Positions 1-8,359 of a DNA stretch of 64,000 nt are shown piece by piece. The number at the start of each line of letters is the position of its first letter. Positions within the stretch are counted from its first letter, which is position 1. The notes under the pieces were generated by a model. That model saw only the letters and a list, made by a program, of their open reading frames with translations, searched no databases and had not been told where the DNA came from. The translations under genes and the position numbers were made by a program. Origin of the DNA: a virus; the IMG/VR virus record IMGVR_UViG_3300028196_000007, positions 1 to 64,000 of that record; one strand, given 5' to 3'.

Positions 1-118
1 TAATATCCCAACTTGTCTCAGACGGATAATTATCAGTCATCAATTGGATATGAATCCAGCTTCCTTGACTAAATAATAATGTTGGTACTAATGCTAATAA
101 TACTAATAACTTTTTCAT
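1..118 (-). CDS. Secreted protein, N-terminal fragment cut by window edge
   Basis: The first 39 codons of a gene that runs off the low-coordinate edge. It begins MKKLLVLLALVPTLLFSQ, a clear signal peptide with a Lys-Lys start, hydrophobic core and small residue before Gln, the style common in Bacteroidota. The mature part starts GSWIHIQLMTDNYPSETSW, which resembles a beta-rich motif frequent in secreted Bacteroidota proteins. Its ATG overlaps the stop of the preceding small ORF as ATGA, so the two are probably translationally coupled. Function unknown; export is inferred from the signal peptide. Confidence 0.6.
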   Translation of the reverse strand, partial: MKKLLVLLALVPTLLFSQGSWIHIQLMTDNYPSETSWDI

Positions 119-288
119 ATCTCAAACCCTACATTCAATACCATAAATCTAAATTTTCTGTTACTGCAGTTAGAATCACAGAGCAAACATGCTTTTAATT
201 CTAATACTGTGAATGTACCTAGTCTAAATGTCAAACTATATTTCTGTTTTTTATTTCCTGCTTTAAATCCGTTTATCCAATTTACCAT
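115..288 (-). CDS. Small hypothetical protein, 57 aa
   Basis: I start it at the ATG of MVNWINGF, just after the SNase gene ends, because the earlier in-frame ATG lies well inside that gene. A purine-rich GGGG stretch lies shortly upstream. The stop overlaps the next start as ATGA, which argues for real translation. The protein is basic with two cysteines and no recognisable domain. Confidence 0.4.
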   Translation of the reverse strand: MVNWINGFKAGNKKQKYSLTFRLGTFTVLELKACLLCDSNCSNRKFRFMVLNVGFEI

Positions 289-292
289 GAGT

Positions 293-682
293 TTACCCCT
301 TAAATATCTGCTTTTTACCTCCGAAGTATCTATATGCATGACCCTCGATTTGTAATTGTTCGTTTATATTGTACTGTTTTCCTTCTGCATCCTGTATAAA
401 GATTTCTCCTAATACTCTTCCGTATTTTCCTACACCGTGAGATTTTAATCTAAAATATCCAGGTTTTCCACTTACCTTTTCAAGTAATTCTTTATTGCGT
501 TCTTTAGCTGCAAGACCTTTTTTCTTTTCTTCCAAATCTCTCGTACGAGATTCCCAAGTATCGATACCCATGTACCGAATCCTTTTTTTAACCCATATGT
601 CGAAACCAACATCAATAAGAGCATCAATAGTATCACCATCTACAACTCTCTCCAGCTTTGCTCTGTAAATGTATTTATCCAT
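293..682 (-). CDS. Staphylococcal nuclease-like (SNase) protein
   Basis: A 129-residue SNase/thermonuclease fold protein that would cut DNA or RNA in a calcium-dependent way. The family motifs are in order: VVDGDT at 13-18, RIRYMGIDTWESR at 34-46 (supplying the Arg, Asp and Glu of the active site), and KYGR at 86-89 giving the second catalytic Arg. No signal peptide is visible, so it probably acts inside the infected cell, for example in host DNA breakdown or nucleotide salvage. It starts 1 nt after the upstream stop. The length is close to the bare catalytic domain of the family. Confidence 0.85.
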   Translation of the reverse strand: MDKYIYRAKLERVVDGDTIDALIDVGFDIWVKKRIRYMGIDTWESRTRDLEEKKKGLAAKERNKELLEKVSGKPGYFRLKSHGVGKYGRVLGEIFIQDAEGKQYNINEQLQIEGHAYRYFGGKKQIFKG

Positions 683-683
683 T

Positions 684-1013
684 TTAGAATCTAGTTTTCT
701 TGATTACATTGTTGAATAATGTTCTATCAAACCAACCTCTAATATCATAAGCTTCATAGCCTTCGTCAGCAAACTCTTCTGATATCTTTGCAGCATTTAT
801 TTCTATCTGCTTCATAAGTTTTATGTTTACAAAACCATCCATTCTTCTCCACGTATTAGGTGATTCATTAAGCTTTTCAGCTTCTTCATCTTCTTGTAAA
901 TGTTTTTTAGCTTCATAAGCTTTTTGTACATCATCAAGTGTAGGTAAAGCTTTACCTGAGGTGTGGTCCCAAGCAGCTTCTTCTAATATTTTCTTAAATT
1001 TAATTTTTGACAT
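684..1013 (-). CDS. Hypothetical protein, 109 aa
   Basis: Not recognised. Charged, mainly helical sequence starting MSKIKFKKILEEA, a lysine-rich amphipathic start like that of several other proteins here (549-, 468- and 95-residue proteins). It contains a KLNES stretch matching the (L/I)xE prohead protease consensus. Its start overlaps the stop of the upstream 549-residue gene as TAATG, so the two form one translational unit. Confidence 0.6.
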   Translation of the reverse strand: MSKIKFKKILEEAAWDHTSGKALPTLDDVQKAYEAKKHLQEDEEAEKLNESPNTWRRMDGFVNIKLMKQIEINAAKISEEFADEGYEAYDIRGWFDRTLFNNVIKKTRF

Positions 1014-2662
1014 TAGTATTGCTCCATTTTATCTATTTTAGCGCTGACCTTTTTAAATTCAGCTTTTCGTTTTTTATACATCTTTTCATATTTTTCAATT
1101 TCCCTACCATATCTATCAGCTACTTTACCACCTTCTGGTTCAGCTTCTTGTTCCATATTTTTATGTAGTTGCTTGATGGTTAATGTGATGTTTCTTAGAT
1201 CGTTTTCTATATCCATTGATTCGTCATACAATTTCCATTTTGCATCTAATGCTTTCCAAATAGATGAAGCTTCATTATATAAATCCTTCCCTTTGTGTTT
1301 ACCTTTATATGTAATTTCTGCAGCTTCAATAGGGTGAAAACTTCCAGGCATTGAGTCAAGTTTTATATATGCTACTCTACCTTTAACTTTATTGACTACA
1401 CCAATTTCTCCGTCTTTCATTTTGATAGCATCACCTTTTTTAACTCTAACTTCATTTACTGATTCCTTAGCCATCATGACTTTAAGTCTTAAAGCATCTA
1501 TAATCTTCATAGCTTCCTTGTAGTATTTCTTGTCCAATTTTAATGCTGTTAGTGTCACAGATAATCTATTCATCTGAAAACCTTTGATTCCAGCTCGTTC
1601 CAATGCGCCTTTAAGCTGTAAAGGTTTAAAGTTTGCTTTGGTTTGTATACCAATCATACTTTCAGTTAATTTGCCTTCAATAATAAAATCATCAACAGAT
1701 TCATAATAAGGTCTTTTTTCAAATTTATTTAGTTTTTTGACATCGCCTTTAATGTTTCCATACACCTGGCCGAGGTCAGCTCCCCATTTCTTAAAATCTG
1801 CATATTTTTGTATATTTCCTTTTTTAGTTAAGGTAATGTCTACTTTCTTATTATTCTTATCTATTGCTGTAAATATAGGCTGTTTACCAATCAATTTTAT
1901 AAATTTAGCGTTTTTCATTCCCTGTTTAAGATTTTTATCAACTATCTTTGCAAGTTTATTATCTTCGTTTAATTTACCTTCTTTCAATCTACTGATTGTT
2001 TTCTTAGCATTTTTTATAAATGTCTTCATATGTTTATCAGCTGATTTAATATACATGCGATATTCTTTATCATCTTCAACATCATTTACACCAGGAACAC
2101 CTGCATCTTGTACAAGTTCAAGTGCTGCATATAGTGGGTCAACTACTTCATTATATTCATCATCTGCTAATCTGTCAAGCTCCTCTGCATAATCATACAA
2201 CTTATCTTCACCATCTTTAACAGATAGTCTTAGACCTTTTTTCAAGAAAAGTTTTAGCTTAAATTGTGCAGCTTTCTCTTCTTTACTAATTTCAGTTAAT
2301 TTATCGTATTCTTCTGAAACTATTTCTTTTATGCCTTCAAGTGAAAGCTCTACGTCTCTGTCTAATTGAGCAATTAAACTGTTTGCTTCAGACTCTGCAG
2401 CTTTCTTCTTTTTTGTGAGGTCGCCAGCAATCTTAGTGTGTTTTGCAATTGCGTTTTCATCGCCACTTGACTTTGCTGATTTATATTTTTCAAGGTTGGT
2501 TATCATCAACTTTGAAATTTCAGCTACCTTTGTAAATGCCTTTGAAACTTTTGCTGGTGTGACTTTCGATTCATCTAAGTCGTGTAATATTTTTCGTTTT
2601 TGTTCTTCTGTTAAATGTGATAGCTCCTCGCGAACTATTTTCTGAATATGAATTTTACCCAT
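1013..2662 (-). CDS. Large helical hypothetical protein with prohead-protease-like sites
   Basis: A 549-residue Lys/Glu-rich protein of unknown function. It opens with MGKIHIQKIVREEL and is predicted to be largely helical and coiled-coil in the first 230 residues and in the last 80. The middle has a small compact segment (MIGIQTKANFKPLQLKG) that looks like a separate domain. Repeated KLNE, KLTES, VNE and YNEA stretches fit the (L/I/V)xE consensus of T4-type prohead protease gp21, suggesting a processed internal head protein, although the gene lies far from the head module. A late-type motif GATATTTATA lies about 40 nt upstream and an AGGAG sits before the ATG. Confidence 0.7.
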   Translation of the reverse strand: MGKIHIQKIVREELSHLTEEQKRKILHDLDESKVTPAKVSKAFTKVAEISKLMITNLEKYKSAKSSGDENAIAKHTKIAGDLTKKKKAAESEANSLIAQLDRDVELSLEGIKEIVSEEYDKLTEISKEEKAAQFKLKLFLKKGLRLSVKDGEDKLYDYAEELDRLADDEYNEVVDPLYAALELVQDAGVPGVNDVEDDKEYRMYIKSADKHMKTFIKNAKKTISRLKEGKLNEDNKLAKIVDKNLKQGMKNAKFIKLIGKQPIFTAIDKNNKKVDITLTKKGNIQKYADFKKWGADLGQVYGNIKGDVKKLNKFEKRPYYESVDDFIIEGKLTESMIGIQTKANFKPLQLKGALERAGIKGFQMNRLSVTLTALKLDKKYYKEAMKIIDALRLKVMMAKESVNEVRVKKGDAIKMKDGEIGVVNKVKGRVAYIKLDSMPGSFHPIEAAEITYKGKHKGKDLYNEASSIWKALDAKWKLYDESMDIENDLRNITLTIKQLHKNMEQEAEPEGGKVADRYGREIEKYEKMYKKRKAEFKKVSAKIDKMEQY

Positions 2663-2698
2663 AAGGAGCTTCTCCTATTTAATTAGTTGTTCTATTAT

Positions 2699-2712
2699 GA
2701 TATAAATATCAA
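2699..2712 (-). promoter_or_regulatory. Late-type promoter motif before the 549-aa gene
   Basis: In sense orientation it reads GATATTTATATC, about 40 nt upstream of the ATG at 2662. The same GATATTTATA string stands before most structural genes in this window. Its role as a promoter is inferred from recurrence and position. Confidence 0.5.
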
Positions 2713-2713
2713 A

Positions 2714-2902
2714 CTATTTTATTAAAATGTCATCATTTTCGACCCAATATCGCCTTCCTGATTGTTCAACAGCTATGTTTTTAGAAGTCTTACATGTGCA
2801 CACTTTATCTCGTACCAAAACCGTAGAGCCTTTATAAAGCATACCAGATGGTGTCTGTATATCCTTTACGACTGTTGCCTTTTTGCCTATTATAACTTTC
2901 AT
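2714..2902 (-). CDS. Small hypothetical protein, 62 aa
   Basis: Not recognised. A compact beta-rich protein (MKVIIGKKATVVKD...) with two cysteines in CTCK; the pattern resembles a small SH3-like barrel but I cannot assign a family. It follows the 84-residue gene with no gap, so it is likely co-translated with it. Confidence 0.55.
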   Translation of the reverse strand: MKVIIGKKATVVKDIQTPSGMLYKGSTVLVRDKVCTCKTSKNIAVEQSGRRYWVENDDILIK

Positions 2903-3157
2903 TTATTTTCTTCTGAATTTGTCGAACTTATATCCTTCACCCATCAATTCTTGAGCACTGATTATTGCCTGCTCATGGGACTTAAAAGGACCACCTACTT
3001 TATTTTTTGAGTGATATACAAACACTTCAACTTTTCCTGGAATTGTTTGTATATCTCCATTCTGTAGCTTTCTACTTCTAGGCATTTCGATTTTTTGTCT
3101 TATATCAAAATAACCTACTTTGCATATATAACTTCCATATTTTTCTTTTTTACCCAA
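2903..3157 (-). CDS. Small hypothetical protein, 84 aa
   Basis: Not recognised. Basic protein rich in Lys, Arg and aromatic residues with alternating beta-like segments. It is directly followed by the 62-residue gene. A TATATTTATA motif lies about 30 nt before its ATG. Confidence 0.55.
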   Translation of the reverse strand: MGKKEKYGSYICKVGYFDIRQKIEMPRSRKLQNGDIQTIPGKVEVFVYHSKNKVGGPFKSHEQAIISAQELMGEGYKFDKFRRK

Positions 3158-3187
3158 AATATCTATCTTCCTTGTTTTTAGTTCGTA

Positions 3188-3197
3188 TATAAATATA
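3188..3197 (-). promoter_or_regulatory. TATATTTATA promoter-like motif
   Basis: Sense strand TATATTTATA about 30 nt upstream of the 84-residue gene and within the end of the preceding small-gene gap. It is a variant of the recurrent GATATTTATA element and weakly supported by itself in AT-rich DNA. Confidence 0.3.
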
Positions 3198-3200
3198 TAT

Positions 3201-3335
3201 TTATTTGATTTTTACAGCTTTTTTCAATAGTCGTTCAAGTTCTTTTCTAAGACCCTCGACAACCCAGCCGTCCTGTCTGTCTCTTGCTGCTAGTTCTTGC
3301 TTTAGATACTTGATTCTATTTTCTAAATCTTTCAT
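3201..3335 (-). CDS. Small coiled-coil protein, 44 aa
   Basis: A short gene in what otherwise looks like a gap. The product MKDLENRIKYLKQELAAR... is a charged, heptad-like helix ending KKAVKIK. Its ATG overlaps the stop of the 81-residue gene as TAATG, the same coupling seen elsewhere in the operon. Small size and simple composition leave its function open. Confidence 0.55.
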   Translation of the reverse strand: MKDLENRIKYLKQELAARDRQDGWVVEGLRKELERLLKKAVKIK

Positions 3336-3580
3336 TAGTTTACTCTTACTTTAAGTTTTTTTATTTCAGTTAAAAATTCTTCCACTGTCAATGTCTTTCC
3401 TTTTTCGGTTTTTATTTTTATATCTGGTAATACCTCAGGTGTTTTGTCCACAATCGACATTAAAACTTTTAATCCAGAACCTGCCCAGAATACTCCAAAT
3501 CCTGTATTTTCACCTAAAAGATTAGAATCGAAATAAACTTCTTTCTCTGTATCACCTGGCATCATTATAAAATATGTCAT
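3335..3580 (-). CDS. Conserved-type phage hypothetical protein, 81 aa
   Basis: Starts MTYFIMMPGDTEKEVYFDSN and ends with a Lys-rich helix. It resembles small uncharacterised proteins I associate with marine T4-like phages, but no function is known to me. It overlaps the sugar dehydrogenase-like gene by ATGA at its start and the 44-residue gene by TAATG at its end. Confidence 0.6.
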   Translation of the reverse strand: MTYFIMMPGDTEKEVYFDSNLLGENTGFGVFWAGSGLKVLMSIVDKTPEVLPDIKIKTEKGKTLTVEEFLTEIKKLKVRVN

Positions 3581-4299
3581 TTTTTATACTCCATAATTAA
3601 ATCCAGTGCTTTACTTTCAAACTGTTCCATAAGTAATTCTACATTAGGTATTACACAGTGACCTCCTATTCCGTCTTCTGGTGGATATAAATTAGGTCTT
3701 ACAACGTTCTGCATATCAAGCCCCATATAACCTATATTATATGAGAGCGTCCATTTGTTAATGACATCAAAATCTATACCATGTTTATCGCACATCTTTT
3801 TCATTTCACCATGCCAAGCTATACACAAGCCATAGTATGTTGTACTTGTTAACTTTGCTAACTCTGTAGCATCTGAGTTTTCAACAGGATAAAATGTTAT
3901 TTTTAAATCTTCATAATGCTCCTTTGCCAAAGCTAAATCAACTGGATTGTTATATCCTATAAACTTAACAAATTTTTCTATGCCTTCTTTTAGATTAGGA
4001 TGTATACCTCTTACAGGTGAATGTACACAAGGTCGAGATATTTCTTTTGTAGTACCAACAGGTACAGTTGAATGTATTATTGTTAATTTTGGTAAATACA
4101 GGTCGATATAACTATTGACTGTACTTATAAAGTTTTCGCCATAAGGCAGACATATATCTAAAATATCTATGTCTCCGTGTATTGTATTGAAGTTCAAGTC
4201 TCTAATCATAGGTACATGGCCTCTTTCTTGGTATACCTTTGCTAATGAGGAACCTATCTCACCAAAACCTATTATTGCTACCTTTGTTTTATATTCCAT
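3577..4299 (-). CDS. Nucleotide-sugar dehydrogenase-like protein
   Basis: A 240-residue NAD(P)-binding protein of the UDP-glucose/GDP-mannose dehydrogenase type. The Rossmann loop GFGEIG is at 11-16, a STVPVGTT segment typical of the family follows, and GIGGHCVIP near residues 210-218 resembles the catalytic Cys motif GGxCxP of UDP-sugar dehydrogenases. It is much shorter than the usual 380-450 residues, so the C-terminal domain is reduced or missing and activity is uncertain. It is last among the sugar genes, which suggests a role in making or sensing a sugar precursor. Confidence 0.65.
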   Translation of the reverse strand: MEYKTKVAIIGFGEIGSSLAKVYQERGHVPMIRDLNFNTIHGDIDILDICLPYGENFISTVNSYIDLYLPKLTIIHSTVPVGTTKEISRPCVHSPVRGIHPNLKEGIEKFVKFIGYNNPVDLALAKEHYEDLKITFYPVENSDATELAKLTSTTYYGLCIAWHGEMKKMCDKHGIDFDVINKWTLSYNIGYMGLDMQNVVRPNLYPPEDGIGGHCVIPNVELLMEQFESKALDLIMEYKK

Positions 4300-4338
4300 T
4301 TAATGTCTCCGTTGTTGAATATCCTTTTGTCCAGATTA

Positions 4339-5082
4339 TCATGTCGTAGTTACACCTCTTTCTTGTACAACTTTACTTGCGCATGAGTTTGCAAAGTCAA
4401 TAGCTTCTTCAATTATATTACCAGAATCTATATATTTGTAAACCAAACCTGCCATGAATGTATCTCCTGCACCTGATACATCTGATACCTTAACTTTATT
4501 TTTTACTTTAAAAATATTGTTTTTATACAATGCACCTTCTGAACCATCTGTTACTATAATATTATCATAAGTATAATCTTTGTTGTTATTCCACTCAGGA
4601 TTATTTATTTTAATAAAATCTATATTTTTACACCAATCACCTAATTTCTTCTTTGTATCTAAAAACGTAGGACACTTTGCTGTTTTACCTATATGAGCTA
4701 TATCATGAATTGTAAGAAAACCTTTATTATAGTCTGATATTACTATTGCATCATAACCTAAATCAAAATCTGAGTCTATACATTTTTGCCATTCTTTATT
4801 AAAGTCAATCGGCATGCAGGTGTCGTTTTCATCTAATCTCATAATCATCTGGCCAGATTTATCATCTACATATCTGGTCTTTTTAATAAAATCATCATTA
4901 GTTATCAAATCAACTTCTGCACCTAATGATTCTAAATTTGCAACTACATTTCCTGCCATTCCAGGATTTTCTGTTTTATTAACAGGATTAAGTACTGGTA
5001 CTGGCGCTTCAGGACAGAGTCTGCTTATATCGCAATAAACAAATTTATCAATACAACTATCACCTATAACTAAAACTCTCAT
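4339..5082 (-). CDS. PfkB-family sugar kinase, HldE kinase-domain-like
   Basis: A ribokinase-fold kinase of 247 residues. The start VLVIGDSCIDKF, then ISRLCPEAPVPVL and PGMAGNVVANLESLGA, closely follow the first domain of HldE (RfaE), which phosphorylates heptose 7-phosphate for ADP-heptose synthesis. The PfkB signature DVSGAGDTFMAG at 201-212 supplies the anion hole and catalytic Asp (GAGD, 204-207). It lacks the second HldE domain (nucleotidyltransferase). Together with the HldD-like epimerase and GT9 proteins in the same operon it implies heptose handling. It overlaps the upstream cupin by ATGA. Confidence 0.8.
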   Translation of the reverse strand: MRVLVIGDSCIDKFVYCDISRLCPEAPVPVLNPVNKTENPGMAGNVVANLESLGAEVDLITNDDFIKKTRYVDDKSGQMIMRLDENDTCMPIDFNKEWQKCIDSDFDLGYDAIVISDYNKGFLTIHDIAHIGKTAKCPTFLDTKKKLGDWCKNIDFIKINNPEWNNNKDYTYDNIIVTDGSEGALYKNNIFKVKNKVKVSDVSGAGDTFMAGLVYKYIDSGNIIEEAIDFANSCASKVVQERGVTTT

Positions 5083-5441
5083 TGACTATCTCCTTTTTTA
5101 ATTCTATAACTATCAAGGTCAAAATGTTGAGTTGAGACTTCAAATATTTCTGAATTATCCTCCAATGCAACAAGCTGGTGAGGCTGGCCTCTTTCTATTG
5201 TAATACACGTACCAATTTCTATAATTGTAGAATGTTCTTCTGCAGTCTCTGTGTTAATCCATTTATATTCAAAACTTCCTCTTCCTACATACCAAGATTC
5301 TTTCTTGATTATGTGATAGTGCATTGAAAATTTATTTCCTTTTTTATTGAATCTTAAAAGCTTTCCGCAATATTCTTCATCGTTATGAATCCAGATTTCT
5401 TGTCCCCAAGCCTTGTCTACTGTTTTAGGTTTTACTATCAT
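5079..5441 (-). CDS. Cupin protein, mannose-6-phosphate isomerase-like
   Basis: A 120-residue single-domain cupin. MHYH at about 40-43 with a downstream Glu (KKESWYVGRGSFEY) and RGQPHQL near 85-91 give the His/Glu metal ligands of the two cupin motifs. The family includes type II phosphomannose isomerases and small sugar isomerases. In this operon a role in sugar-phosphate isomerisation is plausible but not proven. Both ends overlap neighbours by ATGA. Confidence 0.75.
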   Translation of the reverse strand: MIVKPKTVDKAWGQEIWIHNDEEYCGKLLRFNKKGNKFSMHYHIIKKESWYVGRGSFEYKWINTETAEEHSTIIEIGTCITIERGQPHQLVALEDNSEIFEVSTQHFDLDSYRIKKGDSQ

Positions 5442-6217
5442 AATAAAATTTCCATTTTCTGTATTACATCCTTAGCAGATGGATTCCAGTTATTATCTAC
5501 AATATATTCTACGTCAGTATTGTGAGGGTTCCAGTCCGTACTGTATCTGTTGATATTTTTTACCTCACCCCAAGCAACTTGATTTAAACCACATAAAGAT
5601 GCCAAATGCATTGGTCCTGAAGATGGCCCTATTATTAGTTTAGAACTAGCCATATAATCACATAATTCTTTTAACTCTATGCCTCTTAAGTCCTCTGTGT
5701 CTTTTATATGGTGTGCTGCAGATTTAAGACCTATACTAGCAAATTTATAACCGCTAAAACTTTTTACTATCTCATCGAACTTAATAGTATCCCAATTTCG
5801 TACTTGAGTACCTGCCTTGTTTGTATTTCTTGCATGTATAAGAATATAATTTTCGTATTTATTTTTGCCATATTTTATAAAGCTCTGCTCTAATTTAGGC
5901 CTCCAAATAGGCTCTCCCTGTGTTGGAGTATAGTGAGTGACACAATGATTTGGTGGAATATATTCACTGCCTTTTTCAGGTTTAGGATATTCTGTTATTG
6001 GCGTTCTATTAAAATATGAATCAGGTTGATAATCACTAGGCTCATAAGGAATATATTCATCACAAAAATCTTCATACAAGAATTTGTTAATACCTCTACC
6101 TGATATAATAACTTTATCGAACTTCTTGACTTCAGCATATCGTCTTAAAACTCCTTGCCAGCAAAATAATTCCCATCCAAACTCTCCAACCCAAGGTCCT
6201 GCAAATAATGTTTTCAT
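5438..6217 (-). CDS. Glycosyltransferase family 9-like (heptosyltransferase-like)
   Basis: A 259-residue protein with a GT-B-type C-terminal half: the segment LIIGPSSGPMHLASLCG near 196-212 is the GT9 heptosyltransferase donor-site motif (GxDTGxxHLAAA-like). The N-terminus FAGPWVGEFGWELFCWQGVLR is seen in phage and bacterial sugar-transfer proteins. It is shorter than a standard heptosyltransferase (about 320-350). It probably transfers a heptose or similar sugar to an unknown acceptor. Confidence 0.7.
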   Translation of the reverse strand: MKTLFAGPWVGEFGWELFCWQGVLRRYAEVKKFDKVIISGRGINKFLYEDFCDEYIPYEPSDYQPDSYFNRTPITEYPKPEKGSEYIPPNHCVTHYTPTQGEPIWRPKLEQSFIKYGKNKYENYILIHARNTNKAGTQVRNWDTIKFDEIVKSFSGYKFASIGLKSAAHHIKDTEDLRGIELKELCDYMASSKLIIGPSSGPMHLASLCGLNQVAWGEVKNINRYSTDWNPHNTDVEYIVDNNWNPSAKDVIQKMEILL

Positions 6218-6237
6218 ATCTTTAATATAACAAATTT

Positions 6238-7020
6238 TTATGAATTAAGTAAATAATTTCGGTACTTTTTTGTTCCTAACTGCACATTGTTTTTTGGTTC
6301 CCAGCCTGGCATAAACTTTTCTCTATCAGCTTGTGTAAAGTATTGGTACCATCCAGGTATCTTATCTGGTGTGTGGTATTCATAATCTACACCTATGCCT
6401 CCGACAAGACTTTCAAATGTTTCTGCATTTCCTGAGCCCACATCGAACAAGCCTCTTTCAAGAGTTGCAGCGTGCATATTAGCATCTATTATGTCTTCAA
6501 TATATACAAAGTCTCTTTTTATATCACCTGGGAATAATTTGAACTCTCCTGCTTTCCAAGCTTGATATGCAACTGATGCCATTTTGCCTTTGTGTTCTTC
6601 ACCTGGCCCATATACGTTAAAATACCTTAACGCAACAAATCTTTCACATGCTTTCAATCCATAGTCTTCTGCAAGTAGTTTTGACCAACCATAAATATTG
6701 TTAGGTATACCATCGCCATCGCCATAATTTGCAGCTGAACTTGAATATACAACCTTGACATTATATTTTCTTGCCAAATCAAATATTCTTTTACTCAATG
6801 TGTAATTATAGTAAAGCATTTCATTGGCATCCTGTAATGTTGTATCAGATATTGCACCTACATGAAATATCACGTCGCATTGTTTTATTATAGATTCTAG
6901 ATTATACTCTTCAAAGTTTCCATCTCTTTCTAGACAATAAGCATAGTGCCCTAACTGTTTTAATTTTTTTAATAAATTAGAACCTACAAATCCTTTATGT
7001 CCTGTTAGTAATACTTTCAT
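6238..7020 (-). CDS. NAD-dependent sugar epimerase, HldD-like
   Basis: Short-chain dehydrogenase/epimerase of 260 residues. The NAD-binding GHKGFVG is at 7-13, SSSAANYG at 93-100 and the catalytic YGWSK at 110-114. The run GAISDTTLQDANEML followed by YNYTLSKRIFD is close to HldD (RfaD), the ADP-glycero-manno-heptose 6-epimerase. With the HldE-like kinase downstream this gives two of the steps of ADP-heptose formation. A TTATATTA-like string lies in the 20-nt gap after this gene. Galactose-type epimerase remains the alternative. Confidence 0.8.
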   Translation of the reverse strand: MKVLLTGHKGFVGSNLLKKLKQLGHYAYCLERDGNFEEYNLESIIKQCDVIFHVGAISDTTLQDANEMLYYNYTLSKRIFDLARKYNVKVVYSSSAANYGDGDGIPNNIYGWSKLLAEDYGLKACERFVALRYFNVYGPGEEHKGKMASVAYQAWKAGEFKLFPGDIKRDFVYIEDIIDANMHAATLERGLFDVGSGNAETFESLVGGIGVDYEYHTPDKIPGWYQYFTQADREKFMPGWEPKNNVQLGTKKYRNYLLNS

Positions 7021-7784
7021 TATATACTCTCCAAATCATATACAACATTTTCATTTACGCTGTGTAAGGGTTTTACTCTTTCCCAAATATCTCTACCTCT
7101 TCCAAAATATACAAAATCTACATCTTTATCTATTGCATGACACGCGTGATAAAAAACCGAGTCAGGTATACACACAGCCTTTGCACGTCTCATTATCTCA
7201 AATTGAACATTTATATTATATTCCAAATAATCTATTTCAACTCCTATTTCAATAAAGTGCTTGATATTTTTATTTTTATCTAGCCATTTTCTACCAAAAT
7301 ATATAGGCAAGTCTTTTGAAGGTACACCAGTGTTTGTCTGTATAAAACCAAAATCGTTGTAGCCTACAATATCTTTAATTATATTTTCTGCCTGTATTAC
7401 GTCTTCATGATTTGTGTGTATTTCTGTAAGTGGATTTTTCAAATCTATATTTAGATACTTTGAATTTAGCAATATCTTGCTTTCATTTATAGAGTGCATT
7501 GGCATACACATAAAATTATATCCGTTTTCTATTGCAAACTGTTTCCACTGTTTTTGTAGTGATTGAAAGCCAATATTAGAATTGTCAAAGTCATGCCAAG
7601 CATCTTTACAATAATATATTTTGTCCACGTCAGGATTATTATCAAAAAACTTTGCAGACTTAAACCTTTCAAGTGTAACTACTGATATATGATTACCTGT
7701 TTGTTTTTTATATTCTCTTAATGCAGGTGTAAGTAATACGCAATCACCTAAACCGTGGGGGTATAATATTAAATTCTTTTTCAT
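7020..7784 (-). CDS. Glycosyltransferase family 9-like (heptosyltransferase-like)
   Basis: A 254-residue protein beginning NLILYPHGLGDCVLLTPALR, the N-terminal acceptor-site motif of GT9 (GDxxLxTPxLR). RAKAVCIPDSVFYHACHA near 205-222 corresponds to the donor-site motif. It is therefore a second heptosyltransferase-type enzyme in the operon. It overlaps both neighbours by a few bases. The acceptor could be host lipopolysaccharide core or a phage component. Confidence 0.75.
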   Translation of the reverse strand: MKKNLILYPHGLGDCVLLTPALREYKKQTGNHISVVTLERFKSAKFFDNNPDVDKIYYCKDAWHDFDNSNIGFQSLQKQWKQFAIENGYNFMCMPMHSINESKILLNSKYLNIDLKNPLTEIHTNHEDVIQAENIIKDIVGYNDFGFIQTNTGVPSKDLPIYFGRKWLDKNKNIKHFIEIGVEIDYLEYNINVQFEIMRRAKAVCIPDSVFYHACHAIDKDVDFVYFGRGRDIWERVKPLHSVNENVVYDLESI

Positions 7785-8359
7785 ATTTTATCTATAATTA
7801 TTAAATAGTCAGCCTGACCCATCTGAATATCTCGTTCTTTTGTCAGAATTTTCACTATTTTAGTTTTGTGATTTGTAAAGTTTCTGAATTCATTTATATC
7901 TGTATACTTGCCAGGAACTTCTGTATCATCCCACCAATTAGCGTGTCCCATAGGTGGTGGTGATGGTTCATCATAAGAATGTTTCCAGGGCACTGTTATT
8001 ATCAATCTTTTGTTTGTTAATAGCATTAAATTATCAAAAGCTTTTTTATATTCTACCAAATGTTCTAAAGTTTCAGAGCATATAACAACATCAGCCGATT
8101 TAATTGGAAATGTTGATAAGTCGAATATATCCGAATTGTAATAATCTATTATGTCTTTAAAACTCTCCATTTCTTTTATGAATTTTTTATTGTCGTCAAA
8201 TCCAAAATAATCTGTTGAATAAACCTTAAAGCCTAAATGATTTAGATGAGCATCAGGCTTGCAATGTCCTGAACCAACATTGAGTATTGTTTTAGGTTCT
8301 AATTCTATAGCCTCTTTTATTATTCGCTCGTGCCTAATATCTATTATTGGTAACTTCAT
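7781..8359 (-). CDS. Class I SAM-dependent methyltransferase
   Basis: 192 residues with a Rossmann methyltransferase fold: LNVGSGHCKPDAHL near 26-39 is motif I, SADVVICSETLEHLVEY near 87-103 contains the Asp/Glu-rich motif IV seen in methyltransferase type 11 proteins, followed by LIITVPW. It probably methylates a sugar made by neighbouring enzymes. The gene overlaps the upstream glycosyltransferase by 26 nt. Confidence 0.75.
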   Translation of the reverse strand: MKLPIIDIRHERIIKEAIELEPKTILNVGSGHCKPDAHLNHLGFKVYSTDYFGFDDNKKFIKEMESFKDIIDYYNSDIFDLSTFPIKSADVVICSETLEHLVEYKKAFDNLMLLTNKRLIITVPWKHSYDEPSPPPMGHANWWDDTEVPGKYTDINEFRNFTNHKTKIVKILTKERDIQMGQADYLIIIDKI

